Assembly (NCBI GenBank): GCA_021209875.1
Contig: JAGYVD010000001.1
Coordinates: 6,820,001-6,884,000 of the forward strand
Length of the DNA: 64,000 bases
Direction: 5' to 3'
Origin: Rosellinia necatrix
Lineage: Eukaryota; Ascomycota; Sordariomycetes; Xylariales; Xylariaceae
In this document: piece by piece, positions 43,386 to 57,157 of the stretch
How positions within the stretch are numbered: position 1 is the first letter of the stretch
How the letters are laid out: each line of letters begins with the position of its first letter
Notes under the pieces: generated by a model
What the model was told of the DNA's origin: nothing
What the model saw: the letters and a program-made list of their open reading frames with translations, nothing else
Database searches by the model: none
Position numbers and translations under genes: made by a program

Positions 43386-45512
43386 TCAAGCACAGGCGAA
43401 GTCGAGCCCCATGCTGCGCGCGACGCCCTGCCAGTCCCAGACGCGGGCCCACTCGGCGCAGGCCATGAGGCGCCAGATCTCCTCTAGCACCTCGGCGACG
43501 CGGTCGCAATTGCGCAGGCCGGTGTAGCCGCGGACGGTGGCAACGGCGGCCCGCACGCGCCTCTGCTGGGACGGCGCAAAGGCCGCGCACCCGACCACGA
43601 GGCACGGCACAAGCAGCAATGTCTGCACTGGGTCCCCCGGCTTGAAGGAGTCGAGGATCGCGAGCGACTCGTCGACCGCGAGCGAGATGCGCGCGTTGTA
43701 GTTCGGCGGGTGGCGTACGATGGCGGCGGCGGTCGACGACGATGGCGACGACGATGTCGGCGATGACGGTGACGAGTCGGCGGCGGCCGTGTTGGTAGTG
43801 TTGGGCGTGCTTTGGAATGGCGATGATCCGTTGTGGCTGCTGCTCGAGAGCCGCCGGTCGGACGAGGACGAGGTAGACATCGGCGGGTGAACGCTGGTAG
43901 AGGATGGAGGCGGCGATAGCGTAGTCGAGCAGGGTTGCGAGGCCGGCGACAGAGGTATCCTGTTGTCGCCCATGCTCGCCGCGGCGGAGGAGGCGGCAGT
44001 GATGCCCGACGAGCCGACCCCCAGGATGGAGGAGGAAGAGGAGGAGCCGTTCAGAGCCTCGGCGATGACAGAGGCGGTGAAGAAGGGCGAGGGCGACGAC
44101 GTCCAGGGGCAGTAGATGGTACGGAAGAGGTATACCCACATCATTTGCTTGTAGAGTAGGCTGACGCGGTCGCGGTTGTCGCCGGCGGGCCAGGTCGGCG
44201 CCCACTCGCGGATGGCGACGTCGATCTCGGTGGCGCGGTAGAGGGCGGCGTAGTCCACGACGGGGTCGACCTTGGCCAGCATGTTGGCGCGAATCTCGTT
44301 CCGGATGGTGGTGATCTTGGCAAGGTGGTGGAACAGGCCGTCGCCGACGCCGATCAGGCGCGCCGGCTCGATCTCCGTCCACGGTACCCAGTCCTCCGTC
44401 GCCAGCCGCTTCGTCTGCATGTCCGGATACCGGATCAGCTCGTCGGCGAACACCCGGTACTGGAAGAACTCGGTGATGAACGTCGTGAACGCCTTGTTCG
44501 GTGGCGGATTCTCCGAGATTAGGCTCTTGTACGCCTGGAGGTGCACCCGGTGCGCCCCGTCCGGGGACCCCTCTGCCGCCGTCTGCAGCATGAGGCAGAG
44601 CATCTGGCCGTAGCGCGGAGCCAGGTTCGCCTTTTGCTCCGGCGCGCCTTCGTCCTTGCTCCCCCATGCGAGTAACTGCTTCATCGCCGCATTATGGTGG
44701 AAGTGCGATCTGGACGTCAGGCTCGCGAGGTTGACGTTAGGACTAGAAGTGAGCAGCTTCATGCCGTATGGCGTCTCGAAGTCAATATGCTTGCTAGCTA
44801 GAGAGAGTATGGAATGCATCAGTCCGTGGTGCTCTACCGCCATCTGGAGCAGCATATCCCGGAAGGCATTCTTATGTTGGCCCTCGACGGTGAGTACGCT
44901 GCTTAGATGGTTGATATAATGGCCGAAGAAAATGCGATCTTCGGGTGTCTCAACACCTTGGAAGATCGGCTGAAGAGTAATGTGCGGGAGGCTCTGTTTC
45001 CTCTGACGCTCTGAGGTGAACTGGTAAGTAACGTGCAAAAGAGAGCGACATTTGCGCAGAATCAATTTTTCGCCCTCACCTTCTTCTGCCTTTTCTCGGC
45101 CACTCTTCCAAAGCGTCTTCTCGTGATACCCCTCGCATACCACCGCGTTCTTTTCGCAGTTCAAGCCTGTCCCCAAGAAAAAAAAAACAAATTAGTGAGA
45201 GCATTGTCAGGCGTTGAGAAGAACGTTCTCACAGCGTGGCTTTGCTTCATCGCACTTCTTCTTCCTCTTCCGACAAGTGATGCAGCCTGTTTTCGAGCGT
45301 CCCTTCGCAATCTTGCTATTTACGACCTGTGGGGTTAAGGGATGTTTCCGTCCCTTGACCGGCCAGGCCACGATCTTCCGGACCATGCCGTGCCTCCAGT
45401 TCACGTCCTCATCGGCGCTCCTCGCCGACCCGTCACCTTGGTAGGCGGTGTCCCAGGTGGTATCTGATGAGGTTGCCGACTGCAGACCTTGCGTGGTACT
45501 GATAGGAGACAT
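43386..45512 (-). CDS. Zn2Cys6 transcription factor with Fungal_trans_2-like domain
   Basis: Exon 1 (45512-45233) and exon 2 (45166-43386) join across a 66-nt intron (GTGAGA...ACAG) to 686 residues. The intron falls within the fourth Cys codon of the zinc cluster (T|GC), giving Cys at 77, 80, 87, 94, 97 and 104 (x2, x6, x6, x2, x6), a perfect C6 pattern with RKRKKK. The body starts at PIFQGVETPEDRIFFGHYIN and HLSSVLTVEGQHKNAFRDML, then MAVEHHGLMHSILSLASKHI, which is typical of the Fungal_trans_2 type of regulator. Two Ser/Pro/Thr-rich tracts lie between about residues 470 and 580. The C-terminal segment VDESLAILDSFKPGDPVQT... ends MGLDFACA. Unlike many fungal C6 factors the cluster is about 75 residues from the N-terminus. 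Targets are unknown. Confidence 0.9.
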
Positions 45513-47944
45513 GCACAGGATTTGTCGCTGTGGATAAGGGTAGGGCAGTCCAGGCCACGTCTCTCCGTGGGAGTCTCTCCGATGACTGAGCCAATCCTCG
45601 TATTCTCGAAGAAAACCCCGACCGAGAGGGGGGATGGGTTTGAAGAGACGAAAAGGCAGAGAACCAAGTTTTCAGAGAGCCGACAGCAAAGTGCGCGGTC
45701 GTGATTTACCAGGTAATTCTGGTATTTGAGCCCATTCCAACACTCGAAATCGGCAGTTATCAGCCTGAACAGATCATGATCAAAGGCCGCGCCACACACT
45801 CTTCTCTAATCCACGCGAATCACGAATGCACGCTGCCCATGGAGGGAAAGGGGAAAGCTAGTCGGCGAATCGGAGACGGATGGCTCTGCAGTGATAGGAC
45901 GTGTCCCCTTCGAATCATAGAGAAGGGGGAGCCAGATCAAGGAGGGGTTGAGCTGGGGCAGCAGATGTGGAGAGCAGGTCGCTCTTGGGTATTTGAACGT
46001 TCAAGATGGTATCGTGGGGCCACTTGGGACACATCGACATCGCCGGGATGCTATAGGCGGGAGACGAGCATCAGAAGTGCGGATCGGACGGGCAGGACCA
46101 GTGACAGGGCCCCAGGGAAGGGAGGATGAGGAGAGGACGGGTGGAAGACGGACTGGAGGTAGTGCACAAGTAGGGTAGAGGAGGTAGTGACAGTGTGTAG
46201 AAGGGGATATTCGGTGGATGAGGGTCTCCACACACGCATCCCACCGTCTAGCCAGTTCAGGCGACGCGACGAGACAAGAGACATGAAATTGGACGAGGTC
46301 TTGGTCAGATACGGGCACGAGCAGCTCGACCAAGCTGATACCTCATCGAATAAGGTAACTTGTTGGAGGAGGGCTTCCCAGCCGGCCGATAGCTTATAAG
46401 CCCGCCGGGTACTTGGAGGTTGTGTCTCCAGCAGGTCATCTCATCTCGAGACTTATCAGCCCCCCTGTCGTAACCCATGCAACACTGGCACAACTCAAGC
46501 CGGGGGGAAGGGGAGGGGGTGGAGGGAGGGGGGCAGAAATGGGTTAGAGGGTTGAGAGCGAGGGCAGAGGAGGGCCAGAAGAGGGCCAGAGAGGAGGGTC
46601 AGAGAAGGGTCAGAGAAGGGTGAAAGGAGGACGCAGAGGGGAGTGGGACGGCATAGGCGTGCAGATGCAGTGTACGACCACTAATCGGCGGGAGGTGGGA
46701 GTTGGCGGCCGATGGACATGGCAGGCACGACATGCCACCGTACTGTATGCTACCAGCAGCCAGGTGTTGTTCTTGCAGTTCTTGCAGGTCTTGCAGGTCT
46801 TGCAGCGAAGAGACATGGGCAGAACATAGAACATGGGGTGGGTTCCTTGGCGCCTCTAGCACCCATGCCGAGTACCGCCCGTTGCCCCAGAACAGACCCA
46901 GAACTCCTCCCTCGCCCACCGAGCTTGGCGTTCGTCCCTCGAAGGTTGTTGCCAGTGCAGGTATGGTAGCGTATACTCCCAACGAACCGGGGCGGAGGAA
47001 TGCCTACCTAGTTGCCTGGGGCCAGCGGGCTGGCTAGGCACCCCGGGTAGGTACTTGCTGGCCATGTACAGCGTTGTAACCTACCTAAACCCAGATGGTG
47101 GGTTTGGCTTGGTGGCTTGTGGCCTCGAAGCGCCCGTCCACTGCCTGCACGGGAGGCTTACCATGGTCGGAGAGATTGCTGAAGAACAGCCTCCTGAATA
47201 GAGGAATAGACAACCAGCCGTGGGATGGTCGGCTAGTTGATTCTAGGCAAACCGGGACAATACAATACAATACAACACAACACAATATAGCGAGGTCGGT
47301 GATTGAACAGCGACGGCGCTGAACACCGGGCCAGGCGTCGGTCGGTACAGCCCTTCCAGCCCGCCGCCTTCGCGTGCACTAACTTCCAACACGGCTCAAA
47401 AGAAAAATACTCCCGCAACAACGAGAGCTTAGGCCGGATCCGGATAGCCTCCAGACTAGAAACCTGGTTGACTCTAATGCACGCGCCATAACTAGCTACT
47501 CGACAACTCCTCCTACTTGTACACTACGGCGGTCGAGCAGGCAGATCCTCCAGCATCTTCGCTTTTTTTACTAGACTGAGCCGAGTGCAATACGGTCCGT
47601 TCGTCATTGGCGCGTTACTGTACGCCCGCCCATATGGAACTGGCCGTATGCGTCGCAGGGCATATAGAGAGAGCGGATGGAGCACACGCATTCCATTCAA
47701 GTGGCCTGGCTAACTACCAAGTTTATACTGCCCTCGTCCTGTCACGCATAAATCCCGGTGGGTTTCGAGAGCTTGAATGCTTTTGAATTAGTGTAGTGTG
47801 CATGCTGTAGTGTAAGCATGGTGATGCGCTTGTCAGATCGGGGTAGCGCAGCCGATGGGTGTTGTAGTGTTTACAGTAGACGTAGTTGTAGTTACATGCT
47901 ACTATGTATGTGTATATGTGTAATGTGTGTATGTGTATATGTGT

Positions 47945-48012
47945 GTATGTATGTATGTATGTATGTATGTATGTATGTATGTATGTATGTATGTATGTAT
48001 GTATGTATGTAT
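47945..48012. repeat. (TATG)n microsatellite
   Basis: About seventeen tetranucleotide units, nearly perfect, extended by imperfect TGTATG units on both sides. It yields Tyr-Val-Cys-Met and His-Thr-Tyr-Ile strings in spurious frames. Confidence 0.95.
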
Positions 48013-48390
48013 TGTGTGTATGTATTGAATGTATGAATGTGTAAATGTGTGTATGTACTCCTGAGGAGGGTCATCACCAGCTTCCAAGATTGTTTATCAG
48101 TCCGTTTGTCCGTCAGTTTGTCCGTCCGTCAGTCAGTTAGTGAGGTAGTTGGTCAACCAGTCAGCCAACCCCTCTCTCACCCGTATAGGGGAGGCAGCAT
48201 AGCCTACCTGCCTACCTACTTATAGTTATTTGTACTGTAGTTTGACTAGCCTGTGGTTACTGTAGGGCTTATCGAGACCGCCATACGTCGCGAGCGAAGT
48301 GTCGGTCCGCTGACTACCGTAGGTTCAACGTCAGACTCCCCGTATAAGTAAGCCGCCTGTGGACTGTATGTGGTAACGAGGTTGGACCGC

Positions 48391-48394
<4 letters not shown>

Positions 48395-48430
<36 letters not shown>

Positions 48431-48455
48431 GGGGGTGCGCGCGCGCGCCCCCGTG
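48395..48455. repeat. (AC)n array joined to a GC palindrome
   Basis: A CA/AC run at about 48395-48424 is followed by a near-perfect 28-base palindrome at 48428-48455 (CACGGGGG...CCCCCGTG with alternating GC in the centre). Alternating purine-pyrimidine DNA of this kind readily adopts Z-DNA or cruciform structure. Confidence 0.8.
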
Positions 48456-48835
48456 AGTGGTGAGTGTCGCCATATGGGGCCTAAATGGCGATGGTGTGTG
48501 AGAATGGCTTGTCAGAAGGAAGAAGAGGGTGACGGCGGGCTGGGAGGACACCGAGGCGCTGATTCGGTCGCGGTTGGCGGACCTCAGCGCCCGACCCTGG
48601 CAGCGCATACAGGCCATCCTACAGACGGGTAGACAGCTCTGTACGAGTGCACCAGGTGCGTGCAGCGTGCCAGCCTGCGAGGCTACCGTGCCATTATTGT
48701 ACAAGTAAGGTATGCATGCTGCTGTGCCCGTGGCATGGTCGGTTACTCGACTTGGCCCCGTATCTCGGTCGCGGCCTGAATCCATTGATATGCGCGGCGA
48801 TCGTCGGGATTGATTTATGGTTGATGCCAACGGGT

Positions 48836-48893
48836 GCACTTACACGTACACTTACACTTACACTTACATTTACACTTGCACTTGCACGTACAC
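48836..48893. repeat. CACTTA-type hexamer array
   Basis: Nine or so degenerate hexamers (CACTTA, CACGTA, CATTTA, CACTTG). Superficially telomere-like in period but not TTAGGG. Confidence 0.85.
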
Positions 48894-49325
48894 TACATAA
48901 CCCACAGGCCTGCATTATACGCATATCTTGGAACTAGCGTGTTCATCATGCTTTTACATCCCCAGTACCGTACTTCGTAGTGTACGGCGATCCCTCGGCT
49001 CGGGAAGTAGAGCAATGCGTTGTATAGTTAGGTGGTCTACTATGTATAAGGTATATCTTTCAGATGGAGAGCCCTGGTCCACTGCCCTGGTCCACTGCCT
49101 TGGATGGATGGTCTTCTGTATCACCGTCCTGAAGAGAATCGGAGATTGTACTACTGCGTACAAGATTTCGGAGAGCTTGCGTCCTCGTCATTGGCCCCCC
49201 CCCTGCTGTTGTATTCCCCCAGGCCCTTGTCACCACGTTGATAGGTTTTAACCGCGAGATAAGAAGACGGACGGATGGGCTGGTCTGCATCTAGAAGCGG
49301 ACTACATCGTAGGGCAACATCCCAG

Positions 49326-49376
49326 GGCCCATCGGAATGTAAGGCCCATCGGAGTGTGCGGCCCATCGTAGTGTAA
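49326..49376. repeat. 17-bp imperfect tandem repeat, three copies
   Basis: GGCCCATCG followed by GAATGTAA, GAGTGTGC or TAGTGTAA. Intergenic minisatellite. Confidence 0.8.
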
Positions 49377-50316
49377 GTTTCTCATCACCGACAGTATTAG
49401 TATGTATTCGCATCTATTCCCTGCCTCAGCAACGTGCACCACCGGTCCCCCACAACGGGAACAGTCGCGCCACTTCGCAGACGTTCCAGGAATAATATTT
49501 CCGATAAATTCCTACAGATTTGCGGACCCTTGGGCCCAAATGAGGCGCAATGGCGATGGGAGGCGGATGGTAGCCGGGCCAGGGTCGGCATATCGAACCC
49601 GGCTCGGCATATCTTGTCTTGCACCCGTAAACATTTCACCATGACATTGTTAGAGGTGTTCATGCGGTGATCTTTTTCCGGTATGAGCTTCTGCGCGGTC
49701 ACCAAGTTGTACCAGGTTTCAGGAAACCTGGGTAGGGGCGAGTAGTGCATAGGTTCCGTTGTCCCTTTTTTTGTTGTTTTTTCTATTGTCGCTACGGTCG
49801 TCCGGTTCGGTATTGTCGCGGCTTTGTTTCGTGGATGCAACCGTGGGGTATGAATGCATCACCTCTTTTTTTTTCAATTTTTTTTTCCAAGTTACATCAG
49901 TTCGGGCTTTTGGCATCACTCACCGAGCCGCCTCCGATGGTAAAGAACCAAGCATGTTGGGTTGGAGCGAAGCGCTTCCTCTACGCGCTTACACGTGGCG
50001 ATCCAACGTCGCTGTAATCTTCCTCCGTAACTAAGTAATATCTTTTAAGGCTGTCCTGCATCGCGTTTGCTGTCGGCTAAGACCATCACGCCTTAACCTA
50101 ACAGTATGCACCTACTTACCATTCGGGGCAAGCTTTGGGCCAAGTACATACCTATGCTAGCCGTCGACCACGGAATGGGTTGGCGTTCCTTGACCTCGGG
50201 AAGGCCCTGAACTTTGGAGTTGGGTTTAGCCTCCGATGTCCAAACATTCAACTCCGGCAACTCAAACGTATCACAGCTCTGGTCCTGCCCCGACTTAGCT
50301 AGGCTTTATGTATGAT

Positions 50317-50372
50317 ACCAAATACCAAGTACCGAATACCAAATACCAAATACCAAATACCAAATACCAAAT
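50317..50372. repeat. ACCAAAT heptamer array
   Basis: About eight copies of a 7-bp unit; the early ones vary (ACCAAGT, ACCGAAT) and the later ones are exact. Confidence 0.9.
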
Positions 50373-53300
50373 GCAGCACGAAGCTAGCCACATCGCGCAT
50401 CGTTTTGTTAGCTCGCAAAGGGTCCAAACGATGTAACCCTATGACATCCATCTGTCTGTCCGCCTAATATCATTTGGGGTATCGCCACACCTCTTAATGG
50501 TAGCAAGTCCCTACCTAGTCAGCGACTTGAGAAACGGGTGGTCCCGTGGCTGCTCGAATCGTTTGGTGATGATGGTCAAGATCCACTGGGCTGTGGGCTC
50601 GGGATGAGGGGTTCTTCACTGTCTCCAGAGACAGAAATTAATGGCGCCTTGGCACACTCTCAAAACCCTCCACACGGAATGGGTTTAAGCGGACTACCGA
50701 AGCACAGGATGCCCAGCTGCTCCTTGCATATCCATTATGTGGTGTGGCCCTCTCAGTTGCTGGATATGCCGCAACATATTGGGGTCAGGTTCGATGATTT
50801 CTTTGTTCTGCATTTATTCTCCGACGCTACTACCAACCCGATCGGCGTTATCCAGAATATGGAATCCTTTGGGTAAGAGTCTCACGCGAATAGATATAAA
50901 TGGGGAGCGAGGTGCTAAATGAGAGGTTGGCGGCACCAAGAGGGCCCGAGACCAGGTGATAAATCCCGCTAGACTACATACTTGTTTACTAAGAATAAAG
51001 CGAACCATCACATCACTCGGCCACTTCGAGAGGGTGATTCTACGTTACCATCACGGAGCGCCTTAACCGGTTTGGCTTTTCTGGCGCAAGTATGGGCATA
51101 GTCTCGAGATACGACGTACCACGGCGCTTTGTTCAGGATTCGCATAGGGTTTCCGCTTAAGATCTTGGGGGCATGGCAGATACAACTATCGAAATCACAC
51201 ATGATAAATCAATTTAACCTGAATTCAGAAGCCGGGAAAAACTACAATGTAAAGCAGAATACGTAGTGGGTAGGTAGATCCAGACTCGCTGTGCAACCCC
51301 AACATAGCCCGGCAACACCTAACGAATATGGTCAGCTTTGCATTACAGTTACCAGTCTCAATATGATGAAACACATGAAAGAAATTCCTTGTTATAGGTG
51401 GCCGCATACCAAGGTGTCGACGACCAGGAAAATCCAGTATGCCAAATGGGGTCAATCCTTTTCCCCTGCATAGACGACGGCATTTGCATCTACAAGATAG
51501 AATATACGTGCAGTAGCTCAGATGGAATATGGGTCAGAATCGGTCCGATTCTTCAATAATGAGTTAAATATCAGACTCAGCCACAAACTATCAAAAGATT
51601 GACTATTATGTGATCTCTCAGCTCTTAGCTGTCAGCGTAGGTGGTAACGACTGTTACGTGGATGAACGGGTTAAAGTAGGCCCAGGGTATTTTTGTTTAC
51701 ATATGCGTTACGTATTGCATTCTAGGCCTCGTACTTCCAAGATATGCCATGCGGGATTATGGCATTGATGATTGGTAACCAATAACCATATCGGATGCAC
51801 GATAAGGAAGTATTTAACCGCTTTGAATAGTTATGTTTGATGTTTCTTTCATACTTCCAACGAGAGGTGTTTTTTTTTGTAAAGCACCATGGGGATTGAA
51901 ACTCTTGAAATATTCATATTTACTGCAACATAACTAGTTATACGATAATGTAATTACGATGCCTTTCGATATTGGATAGAGAACGCAGTGTGCGCTGATA
52001 TAAAACGTAAAGCAACCTTGTACTGGGTGTTTATCTAGCAGCTAATCAAAAGTATTTCTTGCCTATCATAGGTTAGGTTAACTTTCCGGCTTACAGATTG
52101 TAGTAGTGTAGTATGTATAAAACGGAATACGCGTGATTTTAGGCAGGTATGAAGCCCCTGTATCACGTTACACTGCCTCAGTGTGACCAAGGCGCTGCTG
52201 GATATCAATTCGTTTTAGAGGCCCTGCCTAGTCTTAACTATAGTCTTCAGCTGTGTCTATTTAGTTAGAAATCTACAGTATATGTGTTGCAAGATGAGAA
52301 ATAGTGATAATCGGGCCGTAGTTTGAGAATGATTATGATATAAAGGATCAGACCATATATCTAATCGCATTGCGTTACATCTTACAATTACTCACTGCCA
52401 CCTTGGAGACGGCCCTCGGTTATGAGACTTTTTCCCCCTTTTTTTAAAAAAAAAAAAACCCCCCCATATAAAATGTGGCGGCGGAGCAGAGCCCAAATTA
52501 TCGCAACTCGCTGTCTATATGTTGTACCACGTACGGCAAACGGCATTGTGATGCCCCTGGAGATGATAACGCTCATCAATTTTAGTTTCGCCATATCCCA
52601 AACATGGCAAATGCCGTTGGTATTAATTTGCGAGAGTATTATTTCCGAAAGGAGGAGGGGGGGGGGAATAATGTGGCTTATGAACACCACCTGAAAAGGC
52701 GGTCATGTGTGTGACAAGCACAAAAGGGGTGGCTTATATTGGGCGAATACGGTTGGCCTTTGCACACAATCCTTTTCTCGGCGAGATCCGCCACCGTGAC
52801 ACAGCTAGATGTGTCAAACAAAAAGCCACCATGCAATAGGACCCCTTCGACCAAAAGGAATCCTAGTTCAGCCTCCCTGGTCGTGGCCACACGCACGCGG
52901 TGAGAACCCTAGAAAGAAACTCAAAAGAGACACCCCCTTCCTTCTCCCTACCTCTCACGGAGGAAGTTATCGCGAGACGATAGCTGCATCGGCGGATCCC
53001 TTTTATAAGAGTAGTAAGAATAGAGATCCTTTCGTCTAAACTGCAAGTGCGCGCCGCCGGAGGAACACGACAGATGCAGCAAGCGCGCCCAATCCTCCCG
53101 AGCAGATGAGCAGAGCCTCACGTTTCTCGATCACCGGAAGCACTTCCGCGGGTGGACGATCGTCGTGCGTCAAAACTACGATCCCCCCTCCCCATCTCCC
53201 TCTTCCGTCCACCCCTCCACATATCTCCAATGCGACCAAGAGACTACTAAGACCCGATCTTGGGCAAAAGAGGGGAAGGGGAGGAGAAGGGAGGGGCAGG

Positions 53301-56300
53301 CGGCCAAGGAGGGGGTTGCGTAAGTATGTATTTTCGACAGCAAGACTTGCATCCGGCGCCGTCGATCCTCCCCCCACCGGCCGATGAAAAAAAAAAAAAA
53401 AAAATTGGTGACAGGGCAGAACAGGGCTTTTCTTTTCGATAGTGGAAATGCGCCCAATGTCATTCGTCAGCAGTAGCAGCATGATCATGGTCGGCCGAAG
53501 GGGCAGATGGCACCGTCATCCGTCCACCCCCTGGGCTCTGCCCCGGGCATCTAGCAACCCCGCATTCCAGGGATTAGTAAAAGAAATAAAATAAAATAAA
53601 AATAAAATAAGAATATGTACATCGTATTTATGTATGTATGCATGCATGGAGATATGTATGTATGGACAGGGTGTTATCGAAGGGGAGGGGAAAGGGGGGG
53701 GGATAAAAAAAACAACAACAACAATAACAACAGTACACCCCACGCCCCAAAGAGGTGGTAAAAAGACACTCGGTGCAGTAATGCCCCAGGCCTAGTAATT
53801 CGCGCGACGCTCATAGGGTCGCTTGCTCGGTCGAGTGCGGGATGGTGCCTATCTTGCTTATTCCTTGGGTACGGCCATGTAACGAACGCCACCCTTTCTC
53901 GATTATTTCCGACGGCTAAATCCGGTGGCGGAGTAATGACACCGCGTATCGTTGGATGTGTGTGTGTGTGTGTGCTGTGCGGGAGGGATGGCTATTCCCT
54001 TCTCTCTCTTTTTTTTTTTTTTTTTGTGCGCCTCATTCTCTCTCTTTCGTCGTCCCCTACTTGTTTATTCATTCGATGTCTGTTGTTGCTAGATATCGAC
54101 GTTTTTTTTCAGGGGGGTTGGGTGAGGTCTAGAGTCAGGGTACTGTCAAAGAGAGCATAAATGGTAACCCCCCCCCGGACTTGGAGTGGCTGGTGCAGGG
54201 TTTGCCCAAGAAGCGAGGATACGTACATACTTAGTTCATACCTTTTTCTTCTCGGCGTACACTAGGAGAGATGTAACTAGGTAGTTGAGTGGTTGGGGGT
54301 GACATATGTTGTAGATGTAGACAGGGATGTTGTCCCGAGATGAAGCATAGTGTACATACGCGAGTTATATCCCAGATGGCGTTCCAAAAGCACCAAAAAT
54401 GTCGCAGTGTTGTTGTGGACCGCCTATGTTCAATACTTTTGTTGCCCAAGATAACTACCGTCAGGCAGGCATCATCAGGCTCCCATCACAAAAACTATCG
54501 ACAAACCCCTAGCACAGATCAACTCCGCGAAGCCTATCAATACATCTTCTATAATGAATGTGGATATATCGCCGGGGAGGTTGGGCACCGTTCTGGCCTC
54601 CAGTTTATCTCCCGCAACCCCGATCTTGAATTTACATAATCACATGTTGATCGCCCCAAGCACCGCCCTTGTTCCAGACCGAGTCGAAGATACACCGCAC
54701 CAGAGCACGGCTTATTCCATTTACATACGTAGCCTGTACGGAGTACTCGCCTGTACGTGGTCTGTGTACGTACTGTAGTCTATGTTCCTCTACGTATTAC
54801 CTAATAATTTTATTGAAACGTCGTTTAGTGTAACTAGTTGAATGACCATGAATCTTGGCTACGGTACCAATCTTTCGGTGCAGAGTCCAAGAATTCTATT
54901 CCACTTTTTATCCGCATCCGTCGGGCTGCAGCAGCAGAATACATCCCGGATCCTAGCACCAAGGTCAACGGTGAGGGAAAAAGAAAGAGGCATATGTCTT
55001 GGCGCCGTGTCGCTCAGCTCAACGGTGTAGGAGCGGTCTGCGTACCCGTGGCTCGCGTGGCGTGGCGTGGCGGTGATGGATTTGCTTAACCGCGGACTAT
55101 CTATCAAGCTATACACTACACCTCACGAGACCGCTTACTGGGATGGGCTGTCGCGGAACAGAACTACAGCGCCTTAGCATCATGCCAATAAAGCCAAAGA
55201 CGGCAAAGCAGCACGTTTTCAGGTTGAGCATTTGATCGCCTGCAGGTCTTATATCTGGCCATGCTTGGGTGCTGTGTGCGACAAGGGTGCTTGTGCTCTG
55301 CCGGGGGAAAAAAAAGCTTTGACATAAAACGCTGATCGGTCGCCGCCACTTCATGTGTCAAGGGCAAAGAGGGATCCTAATCCGGGTTTGGTCCATGCAT
55401 AGATCGCTCCTCGTGTCAATCGATGCTGACTCCGTTGACGAAAAGGGAAAGGGAACGAACAATCTGCCGATATGTGGCCTTATAACGGCAGCATCGGATA
55501 GTCCTATATGCGCCGTGCAACTCGGTCTGAGAAGGGAATCCCAGTTATAATGTAATGTAGTCCTGCTCATCAGTTCAACCGTGCACCACGCCGGAGGCGG
55601 CGGTGAGCGCTCGTGAGCGCCGTGATCCCAGGATGCTGCTCGGATGCCGGGATAAGAGCTTACATACAATAACCACTCATTATCTTTACGATCTCAGCAT
55701 TATTGACCCTGCCCTTCCATAAGCCGAAGCTTATGTGATGCATGGCGCGGGCTACGCATAGCTCCCCAGAAGCGAACGGCAATACCGAGACCTCAGTGCC
55801 ACCATCCCGGGCGGTAGGATATAAGTGGCTGCAGGTAATCAAATGCTCGACTTGATAACGTTGTGCTTTTTGCCGGCTGCAGTTCTATTCCGTAGCACCC
55901 GGTGGCGACGGTCACTCACTGACGGCCAGGGACCGTTTCGCCCAAACCAAACTCATCGCTGTGTTGGAACTGTGAGTCAGCGATTGAGAACTCATCTCGC
56001 ACCCACCCCGGCTTGGGAGATCCAAACCCACATCCCTCATGTGTCGCTAAAGAAGTGATATCTACAAGTAGCCCATGGCGCCAGCATAAATCAAGGCTTG
56101 GAAGCGCAAGGGGCAGCAGATGAAGCGCCACCTGCCGGCCGATCCCTAGCACTATGATGTACAAGTACTGTAGTCGTGAAGCCGCGACCCCCACGACGAG
56201 GTGCCCAGATAGATAGATAACCGACCTCCCTATTGGTACCTGCTATGTCATCGTCCTTTCACTAGACTAAGCCATGTATGTTCCAATACGGTAGGGGGGT

Positions 56301-57157
56301 ACCGGGGGGGAGTAAACAGCCACCGGCCTCTGGCAAGGATACAGGGGCCCAGGAGGAGGGGTGACAGGAAACCCCGGGGGAAGTCAAACCGGGGGAGGCC
56401 ATAACTCGCCCGGCGTACCTCACTGGGTAACGATGTAGGCGTATCTCGTGGCTGACCCGTTCATGCGACGCGTCGCGTGCCGGGCATAGATTACACTACC
56501 TATGTTACGTAGGTGTTGTAACCTGTCTACACTACATACCTCTCCACCCCCGGGGCTCGGTACCACGATAATGGGAATATTTTTCTTTTTTTAAAACCTG
56601 CCAGACAGGCTTACATGCGTCCTGTGAACCAGAAACTGGAGCTTAAAAGAAGGGAAATATATATACAACTATACAACTTGTGACGTATTAGCCCCCATTC
56701 CCCCGTCCCATGTCAGCACGTATGCGAGATCCAGATCAGGCTTGCAGATTTACCAATCGTGAGGAAAAAGGGATGTGGAAAATAGCCGAACCAGCGTCAA
56801 CTAGTGTCACATTTTCTCGCTCGGAATCGAAAATACTTTGCCAGGTGGGAAAACCAATAGGGGGGTTGGCATTCGATAGGCAGGCTCTGTGAGTCTGTGG
56901 TAATGAGGTAATCTTTCGGTTGCGTACAAACATCTCAGGGATATATGCTGACCTACACAACACGGTGCTAATCGCTAGGTACTAGGTCTTGAGCCAGGTG
57001 TGACTAGTTGCGTTGCGGGCATCAGCTAAGCCCCTGAATTTCACAAGACAGCATCTAGATCTGCGAAATGAATGAGAAGCGTATGCGAATGCAATTATAC
57101 TATCAACAATGCAGCTTAACATGTACAATGATCTGTTACCCTGACTCCCGCCGCTTT

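Larger units (their letters stand above)
45513..57157. other. 11.6-kb gene-poor interval
   Basis: No gene is supported. The first kilobase is probably the promoter of the 43386-45512 regulator. Contents include purine-rich repeats (about 46500-46625, GGGTCAGAGA units), TTGCAGGTC units (46770-46805), a (TATG)n array (47945-48012), (AC)n plus a GC palindrome (48395-48455), a TTACAC-type hexamer array (48836-48893), a 17-bp repeat (about 49326-49376), an ACCAAAT array (50317-50372), an (GT)n tract near 53956 and long poly-T/A runs. From 50.5 to 52.4 kb the DNA is AT-richer. Frames such as 52678-52896 (-) and 53036-53488 (-) lack motifs or are driven by homopolymers. Confidence 0.5.

Noticed and set aside
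45021..45079. Possible 59-nt intron (GTGAGG...CCAG) early in exon 2 of the second Zn2Cys6 gene
   Set aside because: Removing it shifts the reading frame away from the conserved PIFQGVETPEDR region; reading through keeps frame.
46599..46982. 127-codon minus-strand frame with LQDLQDLQELQEQ
   Set aside because: The helical-looking run comes from a TTGCAGGTC tandem repeat; the remainder shows no coding character.
48836..48893. Internal telomere repeat
   Set aside because: The unit is CACTTA/CACTTG, not TTAGGG, and it is degenerate.
52678..52896. 72-codon minus-strand frame (EAELGFLLVEGVLLHGGF)
   Set aside because: Somewhat protein-like but short, without homologous motif I recognise and without splice partners.
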